A DNA stretch of 64,000 nucleotides from Nocardioides ganghwensis (GCF_014779655.1 NZ_JACXYX010000002.1:310001-374000); one strand, 5' to 3'. Positions 1 to 8,626 are shown, counted from the stretch's first letter. Numbers and translations are program-made. The notes: generated from the letters alone by a model not told the origin.

Positions 1-855
1 CACCTCGCCGAGCGCGCCGAGCAGGCCGGCCGGGTCGGGGATCGCGTGCACGTGGTTGCCGAGGAACGGGGGAGCGTACGTCGCCAGCACCCGCTCGGCG
101 ATGTGCGCGAGCGGGAGGTAGCTGATCGTGCGCTGCGGTCCTCGGAGCCCTGCGGCGTCGAGGGTGGAGACGGCCTCGTACATCACGTTGTGGTGGGTGA
201 GCACCACGCCCTTGGGGTTGCCGGTCGTGCCGGAGGTGTAGAGGAAGGTCGCCGGGAGGTCGGGTGTGATCCGTTCCATCCGCTCCTCGACGCCGCTCGT
301 GTCCCCGCCGCGCGCGAGGAGGTCGTCCCACGTCATCACGCGCGGGTCGTCGACCCGGTCGGCGTCGGCCAGCATCACGACGTGGCGGATCGAGTCGACC
401 TCGTCGAGCGCCTTCTCCCACCGCTGGTAGCGGTCGTGGTCCTCGAGCACCACGACGACGGGACGCGACTCGCCGGCGATGAACGCGACCTGGTCCTGCG
501 CGAGGGTGTTGTAGATCGACATCGGCACGGCCGCGGCGGTCATCGCGCCGTAGTCGGCCAACGTGTGCGCGGTGCGGTTGGCGGCCATGATCGCCACCGG
601 GTCGCCCTTCTCGACACCGAGGGCGATGAGCGCCGCGGCCACCTGCTGGGTCAGCTCCCACGTCTCGGTCCAGGTGATCGTGGACCACGCCTCGCCCTCG
701 GGCACGTCGAACCGGTCGGAGAACGCCGGCTGGTCGCCGTACTTGTCCGCGGCCTGGCGCACCGTGGCCGGCATGTGCAGGCCGAGGATGCGCGCCTCGT
801 ACTGCTCCCGTACTGCCAGGACGTCGGGGTCGGGCGCGAGATCGGGGTCGGGCAT
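1..855 (-). CDS. Long-chain acyl-CoA synthetase (AMP-forming), N-terminal 285 residues, cut by window edge
   Basis: The protein would activate a fatty acid with ATP and load it onto CoA. The start is ATG at 855, preceded on the minus strand by a good GAGGAG Shine-Dalgarno sequence. The adenylate-forming signature TSGTTGNPKG lies near residue 210, followed by LTHHN and then ISYLPLAHIAERV, which is typical of long-chain fatty-acid ligases. The reading frame stays open to the window edge, so the C-terminal domain is missing only because of the cut. The family assignment is secure. The chain-length specificity cannot be read from this part. Confidence 0.93.
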   Translation of the reverse strand, partial: MPDPDLAPDPDVLAVREQYEARILGLHMPATVRQAADKYGDQPAFSDRFDVPEGEAWSTITWTETWELTQQVAAALIALGVEKGDPVAIMAANRTAHTLADYGAMTAAAVPMSIYNTLAQDQVAFIAGESRPVVVVLEDHDRYQRWEKALDEVDSIRHVVMLADADRVDDPRVMTWDDLLARGGDTSGVEERMERITPDLPATFLYTSGTTGNPKGVVLTHHNVMYEAVSTLDAAGLRGPQRTISYLPLAHIAERVLATYAPPFLGNHVHAIPDPAGLLGALGEV

Positions 856-1050
856 CTCCGGCTCCTCTGGTGCGGGGGTGTGGCGGGGGTCACATCATCA
901 TGGGACCCCGGGCCGCGTGGCTAGGGCCCTGGGCGACACGGCCGGACGTGCCGGGGCGGAACTGGTCCAGACGTCTCGTCGTCCTGCTGCCGGCGCCCGC
1001 GGACGGACGTAGCCTGAAAGTCCGAGTCCCTTCCTCGATGGAGGCGCGCC

Positions 1051-2301
1051 ATGAACCGCCGTCGTGCACCACTCGTGACGGCCGTCGTCACGCTCGTCGT
1101 CCTGGTCGTGTCACTCGCCTCGGCGCCCGCCGGAAGCGCCCAGCCAGAGGTCGGCCCTGGCGCTGTGAAGGGCGTGGTGACCGATGTCGGGGGTGCCCCG
1201 GTGCCCGACATCGTGGTGTCCTTCTACCGCGGTGGCAGCCTCGTCGGCCAGGACGAGACCGACGCGACCGGGGCCTACGAGGTGGCCCCCCTCCAGCCGG
1301 ACACCTTCGGCTACTACGTGGAGTTCTACGACCCCGACGGCGAGTTCGCCACGGAGTGGTACGACGACCGGAGCCCCGGCGACTTCCTCTACGTCCCGGT
1401 CTCCGTCGCGGCCGACACGACGAGGACCGGGATCAACGCCGTGCTGGAGGCCGCGGCCACCATCACCGGGCGTCTGACGACTGCGACCGGGGCACCGCTC
1501 GTGGGCGGGAAGGTGTCCATGTGGCTCGGCGCGGGGGGCGGTTACTGGTCGTGGCGCACCGTGTACACGACCGACGCCAACGGTCGCTACACCATCGACC
1601 GGCTCAAGGCGCGCACCTACCTCGTCGAGTTCTACGACCCGGCGACCGGGATCCAGGAGTTCTGGGACAACGCGTCGAACCTGTACGCCTCGACCCCGAT
1701 CGCGCTGGCGAGCGGCAGCACGGTGACGGCCGACGCGATGCTCGGCGGCACCATCGCCAACACCCGGGCGCCGACCATCAGCGGGACGCCCGAGGTGGGC
1801 AAGGCGCTCACCGCGTCCCCGGGTGCGTGGACTCCTGCGGGCATCGCGCTCAGCTACCGCTGGGTGGTGGGAGATGACAGCGACCCGACCGACGACCCGA
1901 CGGGCGCCGTCTACGTGCCCCGTGCTGCCGACGTCGGCAAGACCATCCGGGTCCGCGTCACCGGCACTGCACTGGGCTGGCTGCCGGGCTCTGCACTCTC
2001 CGCCCCGACCGGGCCCGTCGCGCCTCCGGCCGCGGTCGTCAACGTGGTGCGTCCGCGCATCAAGGGCGTCGCGAGGACCGGGCGCACCGTCTGGGTCTCC
2101 CGCGGCGAGTGGGAGCCCGAAGCGGTGGCGCGTTCCTACCAGTGGTACGTCGCCGGCCGTCGCGTGCGCGACGCCACCCTGCGTCGGTTCGTCCTCAGGC
2201 CCGCCCACGTCGGCAAGCGGGTCAAGGTGCGGGTCCGCGCCACGGCCGCGGGGCACAGCCCCGTGACGGTGTGGACCAGGACCGTCCGCGTACGCCGCTG
2301 A
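1051..2301 (+). CDS. Secreted protein with two carboxypeptidase-regulatory-like domains and Ig-like repeats
   Basis: A 416-residue exported protein of unknown role. Residues 1-30 form a signal peptide (Arg-rich start, hydrophobic core, then ASAPAGSAQ). Two beta-sandwich repeats of the carboxypeptidase-regulatory/Cna-B kind follow (about 38-120 and 133-215), each with a GxVTxxxGxPV-type opening and a conserved 'VEFYDP' segment. The C-terminal half holds two Ig-like repeats (about 230-320 and 330-416) with the actinobacterial pattern GTPEVGKALTASPGAW...YRW. The start has GGAGG at 1040-1044, six bases before ATG. A TAGCCT box at 1010-1015 is a possible -10. No catalytic motif or sortase signal was seen; a cell-surface binding or structural role is an inference. 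Confidence 0.85.
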   Translation: MNRRRAPLVTAVVTLVVLVVSLASAPAGSAQPEVGPGAVKGVVTDVGGAPVPDIVVSFYRGGSLVGQDETDATGAYEVAPLQPDTFGYYVEFYDPDGEFATEWYDDRSPGDFLYVPVSVAADTTRTGINAVLEAAATITGRLTTATGAPLVGGKVSMWLGAGGGYWSWRTVYTTDANGRYTIDRLKARTYLVEFYDPATGIQEFWDNASNLYASTPIALASGSTVTADAMLGGTIANTRAPTISGTPEVGKALTASPGAWTPAGIALSYRWVVGDDSDPTDDPTGAVYVPRAADVGKTIRVRVTGTALGWLPGSALSAPTGPVAPPAAVVNVVRPRIKGVARTGRTVWVSRGEWEPEAVARSYQWYVAGRRVRDATLRRFVLRPAHVGKRVKVRVRATAAGHSPVTVWTRTVRVRR

Positions 2302-2310
2302 CCGCCGCCG

Positions 2311-2676
2311 TCACTCCACCGCGGCGGTTGCGGGGCGGGTCCGCACCTGGGCCTGCACCTCGCCGAGCCGGACGAGGAACGCGCGCTCGTCGAGCCGCTT
2401 GCGCCGCAGCCACGCGGTCACCTCGTCGTTGCACTTGCTCGCGTTGCACGACCGGCACGCCGGCACGACGTTGAGCAGCGTGTAGCGGCCGCCGCGCGAG
2501 ATGGGCAGCACGCAGTCCTTCTGCAGCGGCGTGCCGGTCGCGCCGCAGTAGGCACAGCCGCCCCACGCGTCCTGCAGCGCCGTCCACTCGGTCGGGGTGA
2601 GGTCGTGCTCGACGGCGGCGATCCGCCGCTTGCGACGTACGGCTGCCCGGGCGCGGCGGGTGCGGGCGGCAGGCAT
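2311..2676 (-). CDS. Small HNH-endonuclease-fold protein with a Cys in place of the first HNH His
   Basis: A 121-residue basic protein. Two CxxC pairs (CAYCG and CRSCN) should bind the structural zinc of the HNH/treble-clef fold, and RGGRYTLLNVVPACRSCN matches the family's second half. The segment that normally reads DHVxP reads KDCVLPIS, so the first catalytic His is Cys, while the Asn and the zinc ligands are kept. ATG at 2676 is preferred over the upstream in-frame start at 2760, because a TACCCT box lies six bases before it (leaderless pattern) and the longer form would overlap the divergent gene. The function is unknown; nuclease activity is doubtful without the His. Confidence 0.8.
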   Translation of the reverse strand: MPAARTRRARAAVRRKRRIAAVEHDLTPTEWTALQDAWGGCAYCGATGTPLQKDCVLPISRGGRYTLLNVVPACRSCNASKCNDEVTAWLRRKRLDERAFLVRLGEVQAQVRTRPATAAVE

Positions 2677-2753
2677 GGGCTCAGGGTAGGGGCGGTGGTG
2701 CCGTGACCGGGTGAGGCGCGAGCGTACGGCGGGCGTACGGGTAGGTTCGGCGC

Positions 2754-3035
2754 ATGGCACCCGACGACTCCACCACCGACGACATCGTCGCCGAGGCGGC
2801 GCTCCAGCTGTGGTCGGCGGCTCAGACCGACTTCGACCCCTTCGAGGTCCCCTCCGAGGAGTGGCCCGAGACGGCCGTGCCGGTCCGCGACGCCGACATC
2901 GCCGTCGACACCCACCTCGAGGTCCAGGACGTACGAGAGGCGCTCGGGCGCCTCGACGGCGTGAAGGTCGTCGTGGGTCGAGAGGCCGGCACGTGCAGCG
3001 TCCTGCGAGTGATCCCCGACGCCACCGCGCTCTGA
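2754..3035 (+). CDS. Conserved hypothetical acidic protein (93 aa)
   Basis: A small, acidic, soluble protein without signal peptide or membrane segment. I do not recognise a family. The C-terminal half alternates beta- and helix-like stretches (VKVVVGREAG, SVLRVIPD), which suggests a compact alpha/beta fold. A TAGGTT box at 2742-2747 sits exactly six bases before ATG, supporting a leaderless mRNA and this start. It is followed after 15 bp by another small gene and then by a GAF-ANTAR regulator in the same direction, so the three may form one unit. Confidence 0.65.
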   Translation: MAPDDSTTDDIVAEAALQLWSAAQTDFDPFEVPSEEWPETAVPVRDADIAVDTHLEVQDVREALGRLDGVKVVVGREAGTCSVLRVIPDATAL

Positions 3036-3050
3036 GGCGGGGGACACGAG

Positions 3051-3359
3051 ATGGTCGCGAGTCGGTCAGCCCGCGAACGCAGGGCGGGCGTGCAGGCAGG
3101 GCCCCTGGCGCGCGTGAAGATCGACCTCGACGGCGACCAGCAGTTCCTCTACCGGATCAGCTGCACCACCTGCGTCGCGCGCGGACGCTCGCCGTGGTCG
3201 ACACACCGCGCGGGCGGCGACAACGGCTTCATGGCCGCGATGGACCGCTGGACCTTCCACCTCGTCGAGAAGCACCCCGGCGAGGACGCGCCGTGCCTGG
3301 CCTTCCTCGCCGAGGCCCAGCAGCGCCTGCACGAGAAGCGCGAGCAGACGCCGGGATGA
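3051..3359 (+). CDS. Hypothetical small protein (102 aa)
   Basis: A soluble protein of unknown function. It has a basic N-terminus, a CTTC pair near residue 40, and a C-terminal HLVEKHPGEDAPC segment; the Cys and His residues could bind metal, but no named motif is matched. A purine-rich GGCGGGGGA sequence upstream of ATG may act as the ribosome site. Its TGA overlaps the ATG of the GAF-ANTAR gene by four bases (ATGA), so the two are very probably translationally coupled. Confidence 0.6.
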   Translation: MVASRSARERRAGVQAGPLARVKIDLDGDQQFLYRISCTTCVARGRSPWSTHRAGGDNGFMAAMDRWTFHLVEKHPGEDAPCLAFLAEAQQRLHEKREQTPG

Positions 3360-4099
3360 CCCCGGAGGATGTGGTCAGGGGGCCGGATGTCGACCATGCT
3401 GCGGTGGTGCCCCCCTCCGATGACTTCCGCAACGAGCTCGCCGACGCGGCGCGTGAGATGCAGGACGACGACAGCCCGAAGGAAGCGATGGAGCGGGCGG
3501 TGAAGATCGCCACGCAGATCATCCCCGGGTGCCAGGCGGCAGGGATCTGCGTGGTGCACCGCGGCGAGCGCATCGACACGCACGCCGCGAGCGACGACCT
3601 CGTGCGCGAGATCGATGCCCTGCAGCACGAGCTGAGCGAGGGCCCCTGCCTCGACGCGCTGCGCGAGGACCACACGGTCGTGAGCGACGACCTGGCGACG
3701 GATGCCCGATGGCCGCAGTGGGGTCCCCGGGTCGTCCAGCAGCTGGGCCTGGCCAGCAGCGTGAGCTACCGGTTGTACTCCACCGACAAGGACCTCGGCG
3801 CGCTCAACCTCTACGGCGCCGAGGTCTCGGCCTTCACCGCCGAGGACGTCGCGGACGGTCTCGCGCTCGCCGCCCACGTCGGTGTCGCGCTGGCCGCCGC
3901 GCAGCAGGTCGAGCACCTGGAGTACGCCTTGCGTGGCCGGACCGTGACCGGTCAGGCCACGGGCATCCTGATGGAGCGCTTCGACCTCTCTCCCGACCGC
4001 GCCTTCTCGGTGCTGAGCCGCCTGTCGCAGCAGAAGAACGTCAAGCTGCGCGAGATCGCCGAGCAGATCGTGACGACCAGGACCCTCCCGACGGTCTAG
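3356..4099 (+). CDS. GAF and ANTAR domain RNA-binding regulator
   Basis: A 247-residue protein. Residues about 45-175 look like a GAF sensor domain (ending ...LNLYGAEVSAFTAEDV), and about 185-240 form an ANTAR domain (GRTVTGQATGILMERF, then AFSVLSRLSQQ and LREIAEQIV). ANTAR proteins bind tandem hairpins in nascent RNA and cause antitermination; in actinobacteria GAF-ANTAR proteins are common and poorly assigned. The ligand cannot be read. The start at 3356 is set by the four-base overlap with the preceding stop. In-frame coding extends far upstream, but that stretch lies over the two preceding small genes and is not used. Confidence 0.9.
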   Translation: MTPEDVVRGPDVDHAAVVPPSDDFRNELADAAREMQDDDSPKEAMERAVKIATQIIPGCQAAGICVVHRGERIDTHAASDDLVREIDALQHELSEGPCLDALREDHTVVSDDLATDARWPQWGPRVVQQLGLASSVSYRLYSTDKDLGALNLYGAEVSAFTAEDVADGLALAAHVGVALAAAQQVEHLEYALRGRTVTGQATGILMERFDLSPDRAFSVLSRLSQQKNVKLREIAEQIVTTRTLPTV

Positions 4100-4229
4100 G
4101 GGCCACCCGGAGCGCCCAGGCGGGAGACATGGGTCACGATCCGCATGGGGGGTGGGGCCAGGGGTACGTAGGCGTGCGTTCTCAAACAGCGGGCACGTAC
4201 TGAACACCTCCACCCACAGGAGACAGCAC

Positions 4230-4517
4230 ATGTCCTCGAACCAGACCACCACCGAGCACTCGCACAACTACGACACCCCGGCGCGCCGCATCAGCACCGA
4301 GACGAAGTCGTCCTACAAGACGACCGAGCTCATCGCCTACGTCGCGTCCGTCCTCGGCGTCCTCGTCGCGTCCGCCCTGGCCGACGAGGCCAGTGACTTC
4401 GGCACCCAGGAGGCGTGGTTCTACATCAGCCTGCTCACCATCGGCTACATGGTCAGCCGCGGCCTCTCGAAGTCCGGCAGCCGCGACTTCTACGACAGCT
4501 CCGCCGACCGCCACTGA
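4230..4517 (+). CDS. Small two-segment membrane protein (95 aa)
   Basis: The hydrophilic N-terminus (about 35 residues, Thr/Ser/His-rich) is followed by two likely membrane helices, ELIAYVASVLGVLVASALA and FYISLLTIGYMVSRGL, separated by a short acidic loop. No catalytic motif is present. ATG at 4230 has AGGAGA at 4218-4223, a clear ribosome site, so longer in-frame versions are rejected. It stands alone and is followed by a strong terminator hairpin. The role is unknown. Confidence 0.75.
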   Translation: MSSNQTTTEHSHNYDTPARRISTETKSSYKTTELIAYVASVLGVLVASALADEASDFGTQEAWFYISLLTIGYMVSRGLSKSGSRDFYDSSADRH

Positions 4518-4554
4518 GCGACTGCCACTGAGGCGAGCACGTAGCCGCACGTCG

Positions 4555-4587
4555 AACCGTCCCCGGGTCATGGACCCGGGGGCGGTT
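4555..4587 (+). terminator. Strong intrinsic-type terminator hairpin
   Basis: Fifteen-base arms (4555-4569 and 4573-4587) pair with one mismatch around a three-base loop, and a short CTT follows. It lies 38 bases after the small membrane-protein gene and before the flavoprotein operon. Confidence 0.75.
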
Positions 4588-4630
4588 CTTCGCATGGGAG
4601 GCGTGTGGTGGCGTTCACTAGGGTCGACGC

Positions 4631-5866
4631 GTGCAGACAGACGTCGTCGTGGTGGGTGCCGGACTCGCCGGGCTGCGCTGTGCGCAGGCGCTGGCCGCGG
4701 CCGGTCGCGAGGTCGTCGTGCTCGAGGCGTCCGACCGCGTCGGCGGTCGCATCCGCACCGACCGGGTCGACGGATTCCTCGTCGACCACGGCTTCCAGCT
4801 GCTCAACCCCGCCTACCCCGCCGTACGCCGCTGGGTCGACGTCGACGCCCTCGGCCTCCAGCCGTTCGGGGCCGGGGTCACCGCGCGGAGCGAGCGCGGG
4901 CTGGAGGTGCTCGGCCACCCGTTCCGCAGCCCCGGCCTGCTGCCGCGCACCCTGACGTCAGCCGCTCGTCACCCCGGGGAGGTGGCAGCCGTGGCGCGCT
5001 GGGCAGCACCGCTGGCGCGCCCGCGACCGGGTCGCTCGCTGTCGGAGGTGGTGGAGCGGCGCCCTGACGTGGACCGGCGTACGGCTCTCGACCGGGCGGG
5101 CGTGGACGGGTTCCTGCGGCGCGTGGTCGACCGGTTCTTCGCCGGCGTCCTCCTCGAGGACGACGGCAGCACCGCCGACCGGTTCGCGCTCCTCCTGACC
5201 TGGATGTTCGCGCGCGGCGTGCCCGCGCTGCCGCGCGACGGCATGGCCGCGCTGCCGGCGCAGCTCGCGGCCGGGCTCGGCGACCGCGTCCGCCTCGGCC
5301 GGGCGGTGCGCCGCGTGAGCGGCACGACCGTCGAGACCGACGACGGCACGTGGAGCGCCGCCGAGGTCGTCGTCGCCACCGGCGCCCCCGAGGCTGCCGC
5401 GCTGACCGGCGTCGACGCGCCGGCCACGAAGGGCGTCACCACCGTGTGGTGGTCGGTCCCCGACGCCCCGGACACCGACCTGCTCCACGTCGACGCGAGG
5501 CCCACCCCGACCGGCCCGCTGGTCAACACCGCCGTGGTCTCGCGCGCCGCGCCGTCGTACGCCCCACCCGGCCGCCACCTCGTCCAGGGTTCCGCCCTGC
5601 TCGGACCCGGCCGCGACACCGGCGAGTCGTCGATGCGACGCCACGCCGGCGACCTGCTCGGCACCGGCACCTCCGGCTGGGAGGTCGTCGCGCGCCACGA
5701 CGTGCCCCACGCCCTCCCCGCGCAACCGGTGCCCTACAACGCGACCCGTCCGGTGCGGCACGGCGACGTGCTCGTGTGCGGCGACCACCGCGACACGGGC
5801 TCGATCCAGGGCGCGCTGGTCAGCGGCCAGCGCGCGGCCGCAGCCGTGCTGGAGGGCCGGCCGTGA
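4631..5866 (+). CDS. FAD-dependent oxidoreductase of the amine oxidase / phytoene desaturase type
   Basis: A 411-residue flavoprotein. The N-terminal dinucleotide-binding motif VVVVGAGLAGLRCA is followed by LEASDRVGGRIRT (the GG-motif of this superfamily), and a C-terminal FAD contact appears as VCGDHRDTGSIQGALVSGQRAA. Substrates in this superfamily range from carotenoids to amines and protoporphyrinogen, and nothing here decides between them. GTG at 4631 is supported by TAGGGT at 4619-4624, six bases upstream (leaderless pattern). The stop overlaps the GTG of a second, smaller flavoprotein by four bases, so the two are co-translated. Confidence 0.88.
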   Translation: MQTDVVVVGAGLAGLRCAQALAAAGREVVVLEASDRVGGRIRTDRVDGFLVDHGFQLLNPAYPAVRRWVDVDALGLQPFGAGVTARSERGLEVLGHPFRSPGLLPRTLTSAARHPGEVAAVARWAAPLARPRPGRSLSEVVERRPDVDRRTALDRAGVDGFLRRVVDRFFAGVLLEDDGSTADRFALLLTWMFARGVPALPRDGMAALPAQLAAGLGDRVRLGRAVRRVSGTTVETDDGTWSAAEVVVATGAPEAAALTGVDAPATKGVTTVWWSVPDAPDTDLLHVDARPTPTGPLVNTAVVSRAAPSYAPPGRHLVQGSALLGPGRDTGESSMRRHAGDLLGTGTSGWEVVARHDVPHALPAQPVPYNATRPVRHGDVLVCGDHRDTGSIQGALVSGQRAAAAVLEGRP

Positions 5867-6798
5867 GCGGCACCGGCGAGGTGGTCGTGGTCGGCGCCGG
5901 GCTGTCGGGCGTGGCGTGCGCGCGCGAGCTGCAGGCTGCGGGGGTCGGCGTACGCCTCCTCGACCGCGGCCACGTGCCCGGCGGCCGGATGGCGTCGCGG
6001 ACGCTGTGGGAGCGGCGCGTCGACCTCGGGGCGTCCTACTTCACGGTGTCCGACGACGGGTTCGCCGCCGTCGTCGACGACTGGGCACGCCGCGGCCTGG
6101 CCCGCGAGTGGACCGCCACGTTCGACGTCCTCGGCGACGAGGAGCGCGACTCGACGAGCGGACCGATGCGTTGGGGCGCCACCCACGGACTGCGGTCGCT
6201 GGTCGAGGACCTCGCGACCGGTCTCGCGGTCGAGCGGCGAGAGATCGAGTCGATCGACGAGGTCGGCGCGGACGAGGCCGACGTCGTCGTGCTCGCGATG
6301 CCCGACCCCCAGGCCCGTCGCCTCGTGGGCGACCACCCGGTCGCGGCGTCGCTGGATCGCGAGTGGGAGCCGGTGATCGCCGTCGCGGCACGCTGGGCCA
6401 CCCGCGGCTGGGACCTCGACGGCGCCTTCGTCAACGGCGATCCCGATCTCGGCTGGATCGCCGACGACGGTCGTCGTCGCGGGGACGGCGCGCCGGTGCT
6501 GGTCGCCCACACCACGCCCGAGCTCGCCGCCCGCCACCTCGAGGACCCGACCGGTGCCGCACCCGCTGCGGTGCAGGCGCTGCGGCGGCTGCTCGACCTC
6601 GGCGAGCCCGAGGACGTCCACGTCCACCGCTGGACCTTCGCCCGACCTGTCGGCGAGCGCACGGACCCGTTCGCGCTCGTCGAGGGCGACCGGCTGGTGG
6701 GCGTGTGCGGCGACGGCTGGGGCGCCACGCCCAAGGTCGAGACCGCCTGGCTCTCGGGCGTACGGCTCGGGCGGGCGCTGGCTGAACGGCTCGGCTAG
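5863..6798 (+). CDS. Renalase-like FAD/NAD(P)-dependent oxidoreductase
   Basis: A 311-residue protein. The Rossmann motif VVVVGAGLSGVACA comes first, then LLDRGHVPGGRMASR, the RxxGGR variant of renalase-like oxidases, then DLGASYFTV, and a C-terminal VGVCGDGWGATPKVETAWLSG that should contact FAD. Bacterial renalases oxidise dihydro-isomers of NAD(P)H; that this member does so is an inference from sequence pattern. The GTG start overlaps the upstream stop. Its end overlaps the convergent DinB gene by four bases. Confidence 0.82.
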   Translation: MSGTGEVVVVGAGLSGVACARELQAAGVGVRLLDRGHVPGGRMASRTLWERRVDLGASYFTVSDDGFAAVVDDWARRGLAREWTATFDVLGDEERDSTSGPMRWGATHGLRSLVEDLATGLAVERREIESIDEVGADEADVVVLAMPDPQARRLVGDHPVAASLDREWEPVIAVAARWATRGWDLDGAFVNGDPDLGWIADDGRRRGDGAPVLVAHTTPELAARHLEDPTGAAPAAVQALRRLLDLGEPEDVHVHRWTFARPVGERTDPFALVEGDRLVGVCGDGWGATPKVETAWLSGVRLGRALAERLG

Positions 6799-7589
6799 CC
6801 GCCCAGCCTCGCGAGGTCGCGCTCGGCGTAGAGCCGGTGCTGCCACTCCTCGTTGAGCACCACGCGGAGGCAGTGGCCGACGGACAGGTCCTCGGCGTCG
6901 CGCAGGAAGGGCGTCGCGGAGGTGACACGACGGGTGAGGCCGACGTCGTCCATCCGCTCGAGCAGCTCGGCCACCGTCGCCCGGCGCTGGCGGCGCAGCG
7001 CCAGCACCTCGTGCAGCTCGGGCCGCGCACGGCGCTCCCAGGGGACGCCCTCGTGGACGGGCGCCTCGTCCCAGGGGAGGTCGAGGGGGTGCCACGGCGA
7101 CGGGAAGCCGTAGACGACGCCGCTGATCCAGCAGGCGTGGGCGAAGCCGAGGTGGCGCAGCGTCTCGATGAACGACCACTCGCCGTCGACCTGCTCGTGC
7201 AGCTGCTCCGGCGGGAGCACCCGGGCGCGGTCGAGCGTCTCGCCCCAGAGCCGGTCGAGGATCGCGAAGGCCTCGCGGAAGCCGTCGGCGGTCGTCGGCC
7301 GCATCGCCGCCCGCTCGGGATGGCGACGGTCGAGCTCGGCCTCCACCAGGGGACCGACCTCCACGCCGTTGACGACCAGGCGGCCTATCTCGCCGCTGAT
7401 CTCGAGGTCCGGGACCTCGACGCCGGTCATCCTCACCTTGTCGAGCCAGGCGGAGTGGATGCGTACGCCGCTGAGGTCGACGTCGGTGAAGGACGCCCCG
7501 GTCAGGGAGACGTCGTGGAAGGTCGCACGCTGCAGGTGCACCTTCTCGAAGCGGGAGTCCGAGAGGTCCTGCTCGGTGAAGTCGGTCAT
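6795..7589 (-). CDS. Pentapeptide-repeat and DinB-domain fusion protein
   Basis: A 264-residue two-part protein. Residues about 1-80 show A(D/N)LxX-like pentapeptide repeats (DLSDSRFEKVHLQRATFHDV...), forming a short beta-helix. Residues about 105-260 are a DinB four-helix bundle of the kind related to thiol-dependent transferases, with candidate metal His in LRHLGFAHACW and EEWQHRLYAERDL. Actinobacterial relatives use mycothiol or act in stress tolerance; the reaction here is unknown. TAACCT at 7597-7602 lies seven bases before ATG on the minus strand, supporting a leaderless start. Confidence 0.83.
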   Translation of the reverse strand: MTDFTEQDLSDSRFEKVHLQRATFHDVSLTGASFTDVDLSGVRIHSAWLDKVRMTGVEVPDLEISGEIGRLVVNGVEVGPLVEAELDRRHPERAAMRPTTADGFREAFAILDRLWGETLDRARVLPPEQLHEQVDGEWSFIETLRHLGFAHACWISGVVYGFPSPWHPLDLPWDEAPVHEGVPWERRARPELHEVLALRRQRRATVAELLERMDDVGLTRRVTSATPFLRDAEDLSVGHCLRVVLNEEWQHRLYAERDLARLGG

Positions 7590-7636
7590 GGCCGACAGGT
7601 TAGGGCCGGATGCGGACGTTCAACGCCCGGATCGCC

Positions 7637-7852
7637 TCACCAGGTCAGCTCGATCTCGATCTCGTTGTCCTCGCCCAGCTCGACCTCGACCTTGAGCCTC
7701 ACCTCGTCGGGCACCGCCACGGTGACCCGGCCGCCGCCGCGGGTGAACTCGACCGAGTTGTGCCTGGCGAGCGAGTCGGCGAGGTCGCGCAGCCGGGTGG
7801 CCGCCTCCTCGCGGGTCATGGTGCGGGTCTCGTCCATCTCGAAGAGGTCCAT
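7637..7852 (-). CDS. Amphi-Trp domain protein (71 aa)
   Basis: A short acidic protein matching the amphi-Trp family: an N-terminal helix TREEAATRLRDLADSLA, then amphipathic beta strands (VTVAVPDEVRLKVEVEL, EIEIELTW) ending in Trp at the very C-terminus. Members are often found as single small proteins and their function is not established. A TAGGTT box at 7859-7864 is six bases before ATG on the minus strand, so the transcript is probably leaderless. Confidence 0.82.
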   Translation of the reverse strand: MDLFEMDETRTMTREEAATRLRDLADSLARHNSVEFTRGGGRVTVAVPDEVRLKVEVELGEDNEIEIELTW

Positions 7853-7911
7853 GTCCCGAACCTAGCCACCGGCTGGGAACAGCCCGGCGCTTCCCGGCAC
7901 CGGCCGTCCGG

Positions 7912-8610
7912 TCAGTCGGCGAGCACGGCTGGCTTCGCCCCGGCCGGGATCGGCTGCTCGAGGACCTGCGCCGCGACGCCCCACTCGTCCTGCGCGACCC
8001 AGGAGCGTACGTCGGAGAGGACCTCGGCGAACGCAGCGCGGCGCAGCTCGGGGGTCACGTCCATCGGCTGGGCGTTGAAGAACGTCTGGTCGGCGATGCC
8101 GACGAAGCCGAAGATGGTGCGCAGGTAGGGCTCGAGGAAGTCGAGCGATGCCAGCGGGCCCGAGTAGTCGCCCCCGCGCGAGGTGACGCAGACCAGCTTC
8201 TTGCCGTGCACCAGGCCGTGGGGAGCGCCGTGCTCGTCGTACTGGAACAGGTAGCCCGGCTGCACGATGGCGTCGATGTAGTACTTCAGCGCGTAGGGCA
8301 CGCCGAAGTTCCACATCGGCACCGTCAGGAGGTAGACGTCGGCGGCGAGGAACTCCTCGATGGTCCGCTCGATGCTGCGCCACGAGCCGCGAGCGGCCTC
8401 GTCGATCGGCTGTCCGGTCATCAGGGCGTACTTGGTCTTGATGTTGACGCCGGCGACGGCAGGGAGGTCCGCGCTGAAGAGGTCGAGCGTCTGGACCTCG
8501 AGGTCGTCGTACTTGGCGTGGAGCTCCTCGAGCAGCACGCCCGAGATGCGCCCGGTGTGCGAGGCGAGCCCGCGTGGGGTGGCGACGATGTGCAGCAGGC
8601 GTTTGGTCAT
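7912..8610 (-). CDS. FMN-dependent NADH-azoreductase / flavodoxin-fold quinone reductase
   Basis: A 232-residue flavodoxin-fold enzyme. The N-terminal beta strand and phosphate loop (LLHIVATPRGLASHTGR) and the middle FMN/dimer motif TVPMWNFGVPYALKYYIDAI are diagnostic of AzoR-type enzymes, which pass two electrons from NAD(P)H via FMN to azo compounds or quinones. TSRGGDYSG probably forms the second FMN loop. AGGAGG lies eight bases before ATG. A short hairpin (8627-8643) separates it from the upstream acyl-CoA dehydrogenase, so it is probably its own unit. azoR is the likely homologue, but the natural substrate is not known. Confidence 0.87.
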   Translation of the reverse strand: MTKRLLHIVATPRGLASHTGRISGVLLEELHAKYDDLEVQTLDLFSADLPAVAGVNIKTKYALMTGQPIDEAARGSWRSIERTIEEFLAADVYLLTVPMWNFGVPYALKYYIDAIVQPGYLFQYDEHGAPHGLVHGKKLVCVTSRGGDYSGPLASLDFLEPYLRTIFGFVGIADQTFFNAQPMDVTPELRRAAFAEVLSDVRSWVAQDEWGVAAQVLEQPIPAGAKPAVLAD

Positions 8611-8626
8611 GGACGGGCCCTCCTGG

